In this document: in pieces, positions 10,524 through 22,413 of the stretch | Layout of the letters: every line of letters begins with the position of its first letter | Position numbering within the stretch: the stretch's first letter is position 1 | Source: Podospora comata | Lineage: Eukaryota > Ascomycota > Sordariomycetes > Sordariales > Podosporaceae | Assembly (NCBI GenBank): GCA_017354895.1 | Contig: CP071493.1 | Coordinates: 8,494,001 to 8,558,000, forward strand | Direction of reading: 5' to 3' | Length of the DNA stretch: 64,000 nucleotides | Made by a program: the position numbers and the translations under genes | Notes under the pieces: model-generated | The model's input: only the letters and a program-made list of their open reading frames with translations | Database searches by the model: none | Told to the model about the DNA's origin: nothing

Positions 10524-12728
10524 TTGAAATGTCGAAATGACCCATCAGCAACGAGGGATCAAGACGCCCCGCTCAAAAAACATAAGCCTTTTTGCCCACA
10601 AACCCAGCATGGTATTGCTATTCCAGCCTTGTGCCACGCCACAGCCGTCCGAATGGGCTTTCCAGACCTGATGGGCTCCTCGACAGCCCATCGCGGCGCG
10701 CGAAAGAGCAATAAAGTCCCGGCCGCAAACACTCCCCTCGAGATGACACCGGCAGCTAGAACTCCAAAGGATGCTGTCAGCCATGCTCTTCCAGAGTATA
10801 TCGCAGAAGAGGAACATCTGAGGCCCCTTGGCGAGACAGCACCCGACCTGCGAGAGCTGAATGCCTGTCTCGACGCACTGGCAGCCGTCTTCCCCGACAT
10901 CCAAATCGAAGTATTCCGAGAACTTTTGACCAACTTTGACGGAGAATCTAGGCTTGCTCTCGCTGCCGACGCTTTGCTCAAGAATCGTGCCGTCTGGGTG
11001 AAAGGCCGCTGGAGGATTGACAAGGACGGACCAGGCGGTATGGCTGCCAAAGAACACCAGCAAAGGCCCGGCCAGAATGCCGCAGATATCAATCGAGGGT
11101 TCGAGCGCGTGCCACCGACCGAAGTCTTTAGAAGCCATGAGTACAGGGCTGCCGTGGAGAATCTGGGCCTGCAGGAATTCAAAGGCTTGCAGCGATCAAC
11201 CATCAAAGCCGTCCTGGCTGAGCATAACTACTCCTACCTAGAAGCCCGAGAGACTCTCGTGGGGTTGGCATCCAAGTCGTGGCGCTTCACTATCTCTTCC
11301 TTATTCCGGGGACGCAAAGTTATCTCGGCTGCTGTGGCGGCCCAACACCCCCTGATCATCTATAAATCAACTGGCCAAGGGTCTATCGTCCCGAGTATCA
11401 AGGCTACCGGAAGCGCTGAGCTCGACAGGGAGCTGTATGATGCCCTTATTGTGCCACTGAAAACGAAGCAGCGAGCTGAACGCGAAGCGAAGGATCACGA
11501 GTTGGCCGTAGCCATGAACAACGCCGAAGCCGAGGAGACAGACAATCTGCTGGAGTGCGTTTGCTGCTATACTGAGTCTGTCTTCGAGGAGTTCACTTCT
11601 TGTAGTGCAAACGGGCACATGATCTGCTTTCGTTGTGTACAGCACACACTCACAGAAGCCATTTTTGGCCAAGGTTGGCAGCGCAGCATTGACCCAAACA
11701 CAGGAACCCTCCGGTGCCCAGCGGCCGAATCAACAGAGTGTGCCGGATGCATTCCATCACATCACTTACACCGGGCGCTGATGGAAGATAAGACCGGCCC
11801 TGAGAAGCTTCACAAACTTGACCAGCGACTCGCCGATAATTCTCTGGCTGCGACCGGTCTGCCGATAATCCACTGCCCCTTTTGCTCCTACGCCGAGGTA
11901 GACGATATTTACCACCCTGAGACTGAAACTCAGCTCAGGCCCCGTTCTGTCAACATCTGGAATATCATCCTTGTCGTCTCATGCCTCTTCACCGTCCCCT
12001 TCCTGGCCCCGCTGGCTCTTCTGGTAGCTTCTATCATATTCCTGCTCTTCATCTCCCACCAAACCTTCGGCACCAGCGTCATGGCTGAGCTCCGCTCTGC
12101 TCGTCAACGCCAACGCCGCCGCCGTCGCGGTCTTCGCTTTACGTGCCAGAACCCTCTCTGCGGCCGCGCCTCTTGTCTGCTGTGCAACAAGGCGTGGAAG
12201 GATGTTCATGTATGCAATGAGTCCAGTCTTGTCGCTCTCCGAACGCAGGTGGAGCAGGCAATGAGCTTGGCCATCAAACGGGTCTGTCCTAAATGCAACA
12301 CTGGGTTTGTCAAGACCTCGGGCTGCAACAAGCTGACCTGCCCGTGCGGGTACAAGATGTGCTACGTCTGCCGCAAGGACATTGGGAACGGCGCGTCGAC
12401 GCAGGATGTCGGCTATCAACATTTTTGTCAGCATTTTCGGCCACAGGGCGATGGGACAAAATGCAAAGAATGCACAAAGTGCAATTTGTGGGAAAAGGAG
12501 GACGAGGAGGCGGTGCTGGACGCTGCGAGGAAGGAGGCAGAAAGGAAATGGATGGAAGCGGAAAAGAGGGAGCTCTCTGGACCAGAGCAGACATACTTGA
12601 CCGAGGGGGTGGCGGTGAACTCAACGAGGATGGGGGCTGTGGTCTTGGGGGACTTGCTGAAACGTAGGAGATGGCCCACAATGGGGGAGGTTTGTGATGT
12701 TATGGTTGAGCAGTTTTTGAACCCTTGA
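10524..12728 (+). CDS. RBR (RING-IBR-RING2) E3 ubiquitin ligase, RNF216/TRIAD3-like
   Basis: One frame of 734 residues. RING1 starts near residue 344 (CVCCYTES). The IBR starts near 449 (CPFCSYAEV) and resumes near 540 (CQNPLCGRASCLLCNK). RING2 starts near 587 (CPKCNTGFVKTSGCNKLTC) and is followed by CGYKMCYVC and a Cys/His tail as in the RNF216 family. The Cys in SGCNKL is at the position of the RBR catalytic cysteine that carries the ubiquitin thioester. Two CUE-like helical segments lie near residues 109-155 and 200-250. A strongly hydrophobic stretch of about 37 residues (476-512) splits the IBR and could span a membrane. The N-terminal start is uncertain: Met44 at 10653 is an alternative. 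The substrate is unknown. Confidence 0.88.
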   Translation: MKCRNDPSATRDQDAPLKKHKPFCPQTQHGIAIPALCHATAVRMGFPDLMGSSTAHRGARKSNKVPAANTPLEMTPAARTPKDAVSHALPEYIAEEEHLRPLGETAPDLRELNACLDALAAVFPDIQIEVFRELLTNFDGESRLALAADALLKNRAVWVKGRWRIDKDGPGGMAAKEHQQRPGQNAADINRGFERVPPTEVFRSHEYRAAVENLGLQEFKGLQRSTIKAVLAEHNYSYLEARETLVGLASKSWRFTISSLFRGRKVISAAVAAQHPLIIYKSTGQGSIVPSIKATGSAELDRELYDALIVPLKTKQRAEREAKDHELAVAMNNAEAEETDNLLECVCCYTESVFEEFTSCSANGHMICFRCVQHTLTEAIFGQGWQRSIDPNTGTLRCPAAESTECAGCIPSHHLHRALMEDKTGPEKLHKLDQRLADNSLAATGLPIIHCPFCSYAEVDDIYHPETETQLRPRSVNIWNIILVVSCLFTVPFLAPLALLVASIIFLLFISHQTFGTSVMAELRSARQRQRRRRRGLRFTCQNPLCGRASCLLCNKAWKDVHVCNESSLVALRTQVEQAMSLAIKRVCPKCNTGFVKTSGCNKLTCPCGYKMCYVCRKDIGNGASTQDVGYQHFCQHFRPQGDGTKCKECTKCNLWEKEDEEAVLDAARKEAERKWMEAEKRELSGPEQTYLTEGVAVNSTRMGAVVLGDLLKRRRWPTMGEVCDVMVEQFLNP

Positions 12729-13638
12729 GTTGTGAGTAAACAAGACGGAAGGGCATTCCAATGTAAACTGGAGACCATGTCAAGACGCAGTGTGATAGCG
12801 GAATGAAGGCTCTATTGGATATCATACCAAAATGATAATGACGGAAACAGTCCCGTTTTGTGTACCCATCTCGCCGAGACCATCAACACTTGTATAATAT
12901 ATACCTGATTGTACTGTCCATCCCAAATAATTGCTCCATAGGAGTTCTTCTCACCAGTCAAAGCGCGTGCACACACACATACACACACACGCACTGAGCC
13001 ACACCAGTTTTTATTCCCACAAAGCCACAATCCACTGTTTGATTGCCACCAGCACTCAACCGAGCCAGAAGTTAAAAAACCAGAGAGTAAACCGCGAGTA
13101 GATCAGAACATCGCGAATCCTTTTTTCTTCTGGCCTCCTACTTTTTGACCAACCCGACACACTACTACTGCCCCCTAAACTCATGAAAATGAAGGAAACA
13201 AATGACGAGAGAAGAGGTATATTAAGAGACATAATGACCCGACACAGTTCGTGCTTCATGGTTGCCAACCACGCAAACCACCCAACCCAGCAAAGAAAAC
13301 AAAAAGGTCGCTTCGCTCTGAATCACAGACAAAACCAAATAACAAAATCCTTCCCGTGCCCGGTTTCGTCCATCCGGGTTGCCGGCTACACATTAGAAAA
13401 AAAAAGCCAGCCCGGTGCATTTCCCATTTCCCCACGTGTCGCTAGTACTTTTTATCTCGAAAAGGACCACAGAACCAAGAGAAGCAAGAAGAGGAGACTG
13501 ACGCCAAGATCGGGAATAACAAGAACGGAACCCAGGGCCTAAAGCTGTACGTTTTATGCCATCCCTCGAACCCATCTAAACCAAGCCGGAGAGCTAATAA
13601 AAATCAAGCCGAGCAGAGCCCGTGGGCCAGACGTTTTG
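12729..13638. other. convergent 3' intergenic region
   Basis: Lies between the 3' ends of the RBR ligase and GATA factor genes. It holds a CA microsatellite and A-rich sequence likely to contain both poly(A) sites. No gene is supported. Confidence 0.5.
12969..12993. repeat. (CA)n microsatellite
   Basis: A short, nearly perfect CA dinucleotide run, interrupted once by a T, in the 3' region between two convergent genes. Confidence 0.8.
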
Positions 13639-14860
13639 CTATGGCGTGGTCACTTCGATCTTTGTATCCTCCTCCATTGACTCTGGTAACGTCTCGTTGG
13701 CTGTCTCAAGGGCAGTCTCCGCCGCGGGGTTGACAACCGGTTCGGGAATGGGAACGATTTGAATGGAAACGGGTTGGGGAAGAGTTTCTTCCTGCTGATG
13801 ATCCTGCTGTTGTTCAAAGACAATCGGTTGCTCTGGTTCCTCTACCCTTGGCTTCTTGGCAGCTCGGCCGTCCTCGAATGTGTGATCCCGGGAATCCCTG
13901 GCTTCCTTGAGCTCAACTTCGAGTTCATCTAGGCGCCGCTTAAGCATGTTTTCCCTGCGGTGGCTTTCCTCCAGCTCGTTTTGCAACTGCGCATGCGCAG
14001 CATTGAGGGTTTCGGCTTGAACAGTCGCGACCTCGAGTTGGGCGGTCAAGGTTTCGTTCTGGCTTCGAGCCTGGTTGAGGGCATCTGTCAGAGCATCCAT
14101 TTGTGCGCGGAGCTGGGCATCCGAATCAGAGCCGCCATTCTCTGGCTGCTGTCGGGCTTGCGCTTGCAGCTGTTGCTGTTCTTGTTCGAGTTGTTGGATT
14201 CGTCCACGGTACAATTCTTGAATGACCTCGAGTTCGCTCACACGCGTCCTCAGCTGCGAATTCTCGTCATGTCCCTGAGGCATATCTGTGCGCTCGCCAT
14301 TCAGGGGTGAAGCATGGCCACCAGGCCCGCTGGCGACTTGAAACCCGGACAGCTGTTGCGCCTGAAACTGTTCATCTTGATTTCCGTAAATCGGCGCCAT
14401 GTGCGGGTTGTACATGTTCGGTGTTCCGGTGCGTGAAATGGGGGAGTTTGTGTCGTCCATGTGGCCATTGGTCGATTTTTGCGACGGTCTGCGAGCGCCA
14501 TTCCCATTGGCAAGGTCAGCGCCGTTCACGTCGGCGCCAGGGGGGAGAGCTTGGTTTTGTTGCGCCTGGGCGGGGATGCGGTTAGTGATTTGGTGGCTGG
14601 ACACCTCCTGCGCTTCAATTGCGTACCTTTTTCTGCTTTGCAAGATCAGGGCGCATAGTCTTGACGCGATTGCGGCTCTTGATAACGTCGGTCTTGAGGG
14701 AGCTAGGCCGAGGTCGGCCATGCAGTTTGAGAAAGAGACCGCAGGCATTGCAGAGGACGGCGCCGTGCTCGTCGCGTCTCCATAGCGGCGTGGTCGAGGT
14801 ACCGCAGTTCTGGCATGTGGGCTGTGTTGATTCACGGTCATGGTTAGCCATGGTTGCCAT
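13639..14860 (-). CDS. areB: AreB/ASD-4-type GATA transcription factor
   Basis: Exons 14627-14860 and 13639-14565 with a 61 nt intron (14566-14626, donor GTACGC, branch CACTAAC, acceptor CAG) give 386 residues. A single GATA zinc finger is near the N-terminus: [14 protein letters not shown] then [13 protein letters not shown], followed by the basic [14 protein letters not shown] typical of AreB/ASD-4/Dal80. The C-terminal half has a long coiled coil (from [16 protein letters not shown] to about [16 protein letters not shown]) for dimerisation. Family members oppose or modulate AreA/NIT2 in nitrogen control; ASD-4 of Neurospora is needed for ascus development. The Met at 14860 was chosen as the first before the finger; an upstream exon is possible (see 15587-15795). 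Several GATAA motifs lie just upstream. Confidence 0.88.
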
Positions 14861-14921
14861 GATGGCGGTGCGCTCCAAGGCGATTTGACGAAAGAAAGGG
14901 GCAGAGCGATTAGATCGTGAC

Positions 14922-15110
14922 GATAAGGCGCCTTGATAAATGCGAGGGAGGGATAGATATGGGAGGTGGAGGAGGGATGATAAGAAGATGATAAGGAAAT
15001 TTTTGAACGGATCCCAAGTGTGGGGCACCAGTGATAACACAATCGCTTTTTGGGCGACTGATCGATCTGCAGACAGCGCGGGAGCCAGTGTGGGTTGGGG
15101 GCTTAGATAA
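14922..15110 (+). promoter_or_regulatory. cluster of GATAA motifs upstream of areB
   Basis: Six GATAA motifs occur on the plus strand at 14922, 14935, 14979, 14990, 15033 and 15106, with a GATAG at 14952, all within 250 bp of the GATA factor start at 14860. Fungal GATA factors bind HGATAR, so the cluster fits regulation by AreA/NIT2 or by the factor itself. Binding is inferred, not shown. Confidence 0.6.
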
Positions 15111-15586
15111 GCGCAACCCCACCAGATTTTTTCACCCTGATGACATCGTAAAGAGCCAATTGGAGGGGAAAAGGGCGGCCAACAATGGATATGGGTCCCG
15201 TCCGACTCTCCCTCTACCCGTGCGTCCTTGGATTGATTCGCAAACCCCTCTGCAAGCACTACAATCGGGCCTCGGTGATGGATTGTCGAGATCGTCTATG
15301 CGACATGGGTGGAGTTGACGAGCAAACAAAGTGTGAATCTGAACGTACCAAGTTACCACCCGGGCCAGGATGGGTGCTCGCAGGCGACGTTCTAGGAGGC
15401 ATCGCAGGAGCGATCGCAACAGGCCTGAGCGAAGCAAACGCGTTAGTCAAGTTAGTTCCATAAACAAGCAAGCAAGCAGTGACAGCTACGGACTGGATGA
15501 ACCGGAGTCACAATGGCCTGCAACGAATACAGTTCGAATGCGCGTCTCCAGCAGCTCCATGCGCCACAAAGAAAAATAACACTGAC

Positions 15587-15795
15587 CTAGGCTGCTGTAT
15601 CTGAGGGGTGCCCGTACCAAGGGCGAATGTAGAGATACCCGGGAGCGGGTTCAAGGGCGTACTGCCAGAGGCTGTACTAGGCGCATCCGGGTGCGTCGCT
15701 GCCAGGCTCGGAGAAGTAGGCCGCGCCTCGGGCTCAGGAGCTGAGGGCAGTGGTGGCCCCGATGACAGGCCTTCGGTGGCCGCGCTTTCGTCCAT
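15587..15795 (-). other. candidate alternative 5' exon of areB
   Basis: An open segment starts at an ATG at 15795 and encodes 69 residues of Ser/Pro/Ala-rich sequence (begins MDESAATEG, ends TPQIQQP). It is followed by a good donor (AG|GTCAGT at 15586). An acceptor with a branch-like CTAAT and a pyrimidine run ends at 14873, but the donor is phase 2 and that acceptor phase 0. Simple joining therefore does not read into the zinc finger frame; it enters another open frame across the finger exon. It could be a leader with an upstream ORF, an alternative isoform exon, or chance. Confidence 0.35.
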
Positions 15796-16889
15796 CTTCC
15801 AGTCAGGGTGGAAGGGGATTTGCTGACTGATATCTGGGGGTGGCGTCGGCTCCGGGTGCAAAGGGGAGAGATGGGGAGGCTGTAATGGCGCCAGTTTGAT
15901 CGAGGTCGTGAGAAACACTGTGCGCCGTTGAGAGGTCGCGGTCGCGAAAGAAACTTGGAGGGGCGTCGACGGAAGACTGCGGAAGGAGACAGGTTTCCCG
16001 GGGCCGGGCGGTCGGGGGAGCCGGGAAAAGAAGCGGTGCCGCACAGCGATCGGTCGGCAGTCGTGCTAAGGGTAGTGCAATGGATCGGAGCATGCGAGAT
16101 GGGGGGCGCGAGAGGCAGTGGTGAATTCGCCAAACACGCGCGACGGGTGCCAACAATTGCAAAGGGAAGCGGTAGGCGGCAAAAGCGAACAAAGACTGGA
16201 GAATTCCTCGTTCTCTCTCGATCTAAGACATTACAATACTAATCAGTCTTTTTGCGCAAGGCAAACGAGGGAAAAAGCCGACACGGGGAATAACAGAACG
16301 AACAATACAAGAAACAAATCCCCTTTTCCAGTGCAGGACGATCGAGCCTCGACTTGTAGGTTCCTGTGTTACGACACGGAATTACACAGTAGCGCTAATC
16401 CAAATCATTTTGAGTGGCTAGGGACCGACCGCTATATTTGGACGCTTGGCACGCTGATTGGCTTGCTTTGCAGCTTATCGTCCAGCAGAGCCTCGAAATA
16501 ACCTACACTGTAGGTAGTGATCGAATAGTATTTGGGAGTCACATCTGAAGGGATATCCAAATAACACTTGTGATCATGTCTATGCTTTCATCCCCCTTAG
16601 GAGCGCAAAACAAGATCCCATCTATAAGTCTATACATAATACTAAGGTGACGCTTTTCTCCCGATCCTTCCTTCACTTGTCTACATGGCAGACCCTGGAA
16701 GCAAGGTGAGACCAAGTTTAGCAGATAAGATACGAGATAGGAGCTTGGCGATAAGAAGCAACCAGCGACCCCAATGTCCATGGTGGTTTGTATTGTGTGC
16801 CAGTATCCATTATAGCACGTCAAAAACACCATACTTGGCGCATGAAGAACCGCAAGCGTTATGGTTCCTGAGCTGAATTCAATGATTAA

Positions 16890-18320
<1,431 letters not shown>

Positions 18321-18712
18321 GGCTGAGTGGCGGAGGGAAAGGGAGTTGTAATGGAGACCTGTCAATCTGGATGTTCGAATCCAGAGCCCATGATACCCAA
18401 AGCAGGGCCTGATGCTGACTGAGTTGGCGCAAATCTTCTGCTTTTGTGACTTTTTTTTGCTTTGAGAACAGCGATCATCTTTTGGCGAGTTTGGAAAAGG
18501 AACCGAGGCACTGGCGTCATCGGTTTCCATATCCGTTGGTGCGGGGGAACGTGGGGAAGGCGGATCCGGGCCCGAACTCCTTAGCGCCGGGATTCGATTT
18601 CTTAAAGGGACGACACCCAGTGGCTCATCAAGGTTGACCCCTTTCGTTACTACTGACTGCATTTATGTACATTAATTGATATCTCGATTTAAGGTGATTC
18701 ATCACATTCACC
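18321..18712. other. short intergenic region
   Basis: 392 bp between the KRR1 stop and the oxidoreductase start, both on the plus strand. It must hold the KRR1 terminator and the next promoter. No gene or RNA is supported. Confidence 0.5.
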
Positions 18713-19891
18713 ATGCCTCAAAATCAGAGCCTCACCATCAAGCCTATCGAAGGTGCAAAGCCGGGGAAGGTCTATTATCCGTGAGTTTTGGCGTTCCCAT
18801 GCAACTCTCTCACCAAGTATTAATAAGCTTGAAGCCTTCACCTCAACACATCACCTGTTCCCACGCCCGGACCGGGCCAGGTGCTCGTCAAAGTGCAGGC
18901 CAGCGCTCTCAACCACCGCGACCTCTTCATCCGCCAGCACCTCTACCCCGGCATCTCCTTTTCTGCCCCTTTGCTAGCCGATGGTTATGGAACTGTGGTT
19001 TCACCAAGCTCATCACCGTTGTACAACAAGCCCGTCTTGGTCACACCCTCGCGCGGCTGGATTTCATCCCCTGACGGCCCGGAACCCATTCCTGCGACGG
19101 AAACCAACAGGGAGGAAAAGGAATGGAGTGTAATCGGCGGGTCGGCTCGTTATTCTGATCAAGGAACGGCTCAAAGCTTCATCGTGGTGCCCGAGGAGGA
19201 GGTATTTCCTGCTCCGGGCCACTTGACATCCGCGGAAGGGGCTGCGCTGCCTTTGGCTGGGCTGACGGCGTGGAGAGCGCTGATCACAAAGGGGGAGGCC
19301 GAAAGAGGTCAGAATGTGTTGGTCACGGGGATTGGCGGAGGTGTCGCGCTCGCGGCTTTGCAGTTTGCGGTGAAGAAGGGGTGCAATGTTTATGTTACTT
19401 CGTCGTCGCAGGAAAAGATCAACAAGGCGTTGGAAATGGGCGCCAAGGGTGGGGTGTTGTATACTGAGGCGACTTGGGAAAAGACACTGCTGAAGCAGCT
19501 GCCCAAGACAAGGCCGTTTATCGATGTCATTGTCGACGGGTCGGGAGGAGATATTGTTGCCAAAGGAATCAAGATGCTAAAGCAGGGAGGCAAGATTGTG
19601 GTGTATGGGATGACAGTGGGACCAAAGATGGAGTGGAACATGAATGCCGTGTTAAAAAATATTGAGTTGAGAGGCACGAGCATGGGCAGCAGGGCTGAGT
19701 TTGGGGACATGGTCAAGTTTGTGGACGAGAACAAAATCAAGCCGGTTGTCAGCCGGGTTGTGAGCGGTGGGTTGGAGAACATCCAGGGCATCGATGGGCT
19801 GTTTGAGGATCTCAAGGGTGGCAAGCAGTTTGGCAAATTGGTCATCCTGGTAGACGGAGAGGAAGAAGGGGTGAGGTCACCCAAGTTGTAG
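18713..19891 (+). CDS. MDR-family NAD(P)H-dependent oxidoreductase (quinone oxidoreductase-like)
   Basis: Exons 18713-18780 and 18835-19891 (54 nt intron) give 374 residues. The GroES-like N-terminal domain shows GPGQVLVKVQASALNHRDL and the segment around QHLYPGISF. The Rossmann nucleotide-binding part shows VLVTGIGGGVALAALQFA near the middle, then YVTSSSQEKI and GGKIVVYG. The Cys that would bind catalytic zinc in alcohol dehydrogenases is absent next to NHRD, so a zinc-free quinone/enone reductase type is more likely than a true alcohol dehydrogenase. The substrate cannot be told from sequence. Exon 1 was added because the second exon has no ATG at the expected N-terminus and the joined sequence fits family members. 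Confidence 0.87.
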
Positions 19892-20019
19892 GGATGTGTG
19901 CAACTTCTCTGTATCAATCTCTAGCCTTTTTGCTGATGATTTATGCTGAGCTCAGCTCTTGAAACGCTCGCGACTTTTGTTTCCCTAATGTTCAGGCAAC
20001 CTTCCTTCAAATCGTCCCA

Positions 20020-20531
20020 CTACTTACTATCCCCATTATCAAGAGAATGAATCGCCGCGGCGACACCCATCCACTCCTCCAGACTCCTTACATACCCATC
20101 CGCGGCTGCGTCAGCTAAGCTTTCATGACCCCAGACCACTACCTCGTCAAACTCAGCTTGCACCTCCAGTTTCCCATGGCTATCTTTCTCGAGATCTATC
20201 ACATCTGCCTTTCCGTTCTGATCTGGTAATGATGAGATGGCAACAACACCTTTGTATCCTTCTGGCAATGCGACGGGCTTCCCTCTTAGCTTGCGGCCGC
20301 GGAAGTAGGCTTCTTTGATGCCTGCAGATAATGTTAGTCATGGATGAATAAGACCTGGAAAATGCTAGAGGGCATACCTGTTGATGATGTTGATGTTTGT
20401 GGGTCCCAGAAGGACTGTGTTGGTTCGACTAGCCCGGTATGATGGATTTTGCAAGGGAGAAGGTGGGCCGTTGTTCTCTTTGGCGAAGAGGAGGCAGAGC
20501 AAATGTCAAGAATTGGTTGCGATGTTCCCAT
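20020..20531 (-). CDS. RNH203: ribonuclease H2 subunit C
   Basis: Exons 20378-20531 and 20020-20321, split by a 56 nt intron (branch TGACTAAC), give 151 residues. Family signatures are HLLPCKIHHTGLVEP in exon 1 and AYFRGRKLRGKPVALPEGYKG at the start of exon 2, followed by an acidic region and a C-terminal segment with VWGHESLADAADG-like sequence. RNase H2 is a heterotrimer that removes RNA from RNA:DNA hybrids and single ribonucleotides from DNA; subunit C is a non-catalytic scaffold. The upstream region carries clustered CGCG motifs, consistent with S-phase expression. Confidence 0.9.
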
Positions 20532-21393
20532 TTTGTAGATTCGATCAAAGAAGGATGAGATGGATATCCTTTCTGGTGTCTTGAGTGGGATGAGTTGAAA
20601 GGAGCGCGTCAACAACGGAGAGTTTAATTGAAACGCGATTGGAGACGCGTCGCATGTCCACCAAGGTTCTCAGGTGGGGCGCCCTGACCCTAACCCGGCC
20701 GCGCATTTGATGCCCCTGACACAGTTCCGCCATTAACGTGAAAGACAAACTGGTTCCAACACAGGAGATTAAATATTTTGACTAATCTCAGTTACATATG
20801 AGGAAACTCTATCTTACAATCACACAGGACACTGAATATTAGCCGACTTGCAACAATGAAGAACGACAGGGGTAATATAATGATGTGATATGGCCTTCAA
20901 CAGATATGAGACGAGCAGTTCATACTGAGAAGTGGCCCTTCCAATTATTTTACAAGATGGGCTCGAAAAGCTATCCTTCCATTTGCCTCCTGTGACAGTC
21001 TGTCGACCCGCCACATTAGCAAAACCCCTTCTCCGCCGACACGAACCCCATTTAATATGTTTGGTGGTGACACGATCGATATATCGTGCATGTTTCTCCA
21101 AGAGCGGGCAAGGTCTCGCTTTGTGTCGGTATTCTTCGAGTGATCGCATTCCTCTGCTGTTCATGGCGGCCACATGCGGTTCGCGATGACTGTCTTCGGA
21201 AGAATAATACCATAATATCAGTGGCCTTAACAGACTGGGTCATCTCCTGTCAATCGTCGAAGGCGGTCCAGATAAGTTGGGACACTCCTGTCAGGCTGGG
21301 GACAGCCTTACATTCTGTTTCCAGCATTGACACTTCCAACAGCCAGCGTCAACTGGTGATCTACAGATGATGTCTTTCATATTCCGTGGCCAT
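20532..21393. other. intergenic region upstream of RNH203, 3' of REX4
   Basis: 862 bp. The left part is the RNH203 promoter with MCB-like motifs; the right part is the 3' flank of the minus-strand REX4 gene. No further gene is supported. Confidence 0.5.
20603..20651. promoter_or_regulatory. MCB-like CGCG cluster upstream of RNH203
   Basis: GCGCGTC near 20604, AAACGCGA at 20631-20638 and a perfect ACGCGT at 20645-20650 lie about 75-120 bp upstream of the RNH203 start. ACGCGT is the MluI cell-cycle box bound by MBF in yeasts. Function here is inferred. Confidence 0.5.
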
Positions 21394-22413
21394 TTACTTT
21401 CTCTTCGACTTTTTGCCCTTCCCTGCTTTGTTCGGCTTTTGTTTGGTCTTGACATCTTCCGGATATCGGTTCGCGTGCTCCATGTCGAAGGCCGGCTTGT
21501 GTTTTCGAAACAACAGCATGGCCACCCTTGCGTCTTCGATACTGCTGTGCTGGCCCGTTTGGATCTCCAACCCCAGAATTTCCTTCGCCAGTGCTTTCAA
21601 AGCAGGCTTGGGTCCGTTCCCGTACTTCTTGAACCCCGAAAACTTGGCTGTGTCCCGTATCATCTTCATTGGATGATCAAGGTCAAGACACTTGAGATCA
21701 TGCTTGACATCGTGACCGACAACTATCCTGCCTTTTAAAAGCTCGGCTACTTCAGCCTGAACTTCAGAAAACGGCCGGGCATCCCTCATGTGTTTTGGCG
21801 CGATGCCAGACACGGCAGTTCGCCAATCCGTGACCTTTTCGCGCTGGAGAACGTAGGAGTCGTAGATTTGGGTGCCATGGAAATCAGTTATTGAGACACG
21901 GGCGAGGGAAGATTCAACGCCACCGGGACCGAATCCGACCATTTCGCAGTCTATCGCCAGGTATTTCGTCCTATCCAATGAAGCTGTTGGGGAGAGGCCC
22001 TGGTTGGGGTGGCTGGGCAAAGAGGACAGGAGGGCGGGGGAAATAGTGAGGTTGTAAGCTTCCGACAGTGACTCGTGGGAGATGCCATGGTTTTGCCTCA
22101 GAAACTGAATAGATGGTTGGTTCGTGAGAGGGGCCGTTGAGGTGACTGGTTGAGAAGAGACAGCGCCCATTTTTTCCGTTGAACTGGTTGCCGAGGTCGT
22201 ATTTGTTGGTTGTTTCTTCGGGAAGGAGGATGTTCTGGTCCTTTTGTTTTTCGGCTTTGAGTCTTGATCATCAGATGCTGACTTCCTCTTCTTATTGTTG
22301 GCAGGGGCTGAGGGACTGGCTGAGGCTGATGAAGAGGATGCTGGTTCTGAAGCAGATCCAGCTTTGAGGCGTGCTTGCAGAATCTTCCAATTCGATGAGA
22401 GTTCTGGGGCCAT
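21394..22413 (-). CDS. REX4: REX4-like RNA 3'-5' exonuclease (DEDDh)
   Basis: A single-exon frame of 339 residues. The N-terminal 140 residues are basic and low complexity (KKRKSASDDQDSKPKNKR), typical of a nucleolar targeting region. The exonuclease domain begins with YLAIDCEMVGFGPGG (Exo I, D and E ligands) at about residue 150, continues through VVGHDVKHDLKCL (Exo II) and ends with HSSIEDARVAMLLF (Exo III with the DEDDh histidine). The C-terminus is Lys-rich. Yeast Rex4 takes part in pre-rRNA processing around ITS1. KRR1, a few kb away, also serves ribosome biogenesis, though co-regulation is not shown. Confidence 0.93.
   Translation of the reverse strand: MAPELSSNWKILQARLKAGSASEPASSSSASASPSAPANNKKRKSASDDQDSKPKNKRTRTSSFPKKQPTNTTSATSSTEKMGAVSSQPVTSTAPLTNQPSIQFLRQNHGISHESLSEAYNLTISPALLSSLPSHPNQGLSPTASLDRTKYLAIDCEMVGFGPGGVESSLARVSITDFHGTQIYDSYVLQREKVTDWRTAVSGIAPKHMRDARPFSEVQAEVAELLKGRIVVGHDVKHDLKCLDLDHPMKMIRDTAKFSGFKKYGNGPKPALKALAKEILGLEIQTGQHSSIEDARVAMLLFRKHKPAFDMEHANRYPEDVKTKQKPNKAGKGKKSKRK

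Noticed and set aside
20685-20700. CCCTAACCC telomere-like motif (also near 44930)
   Set aside because: Single copies only, no array, and flanked by ordinary genes.
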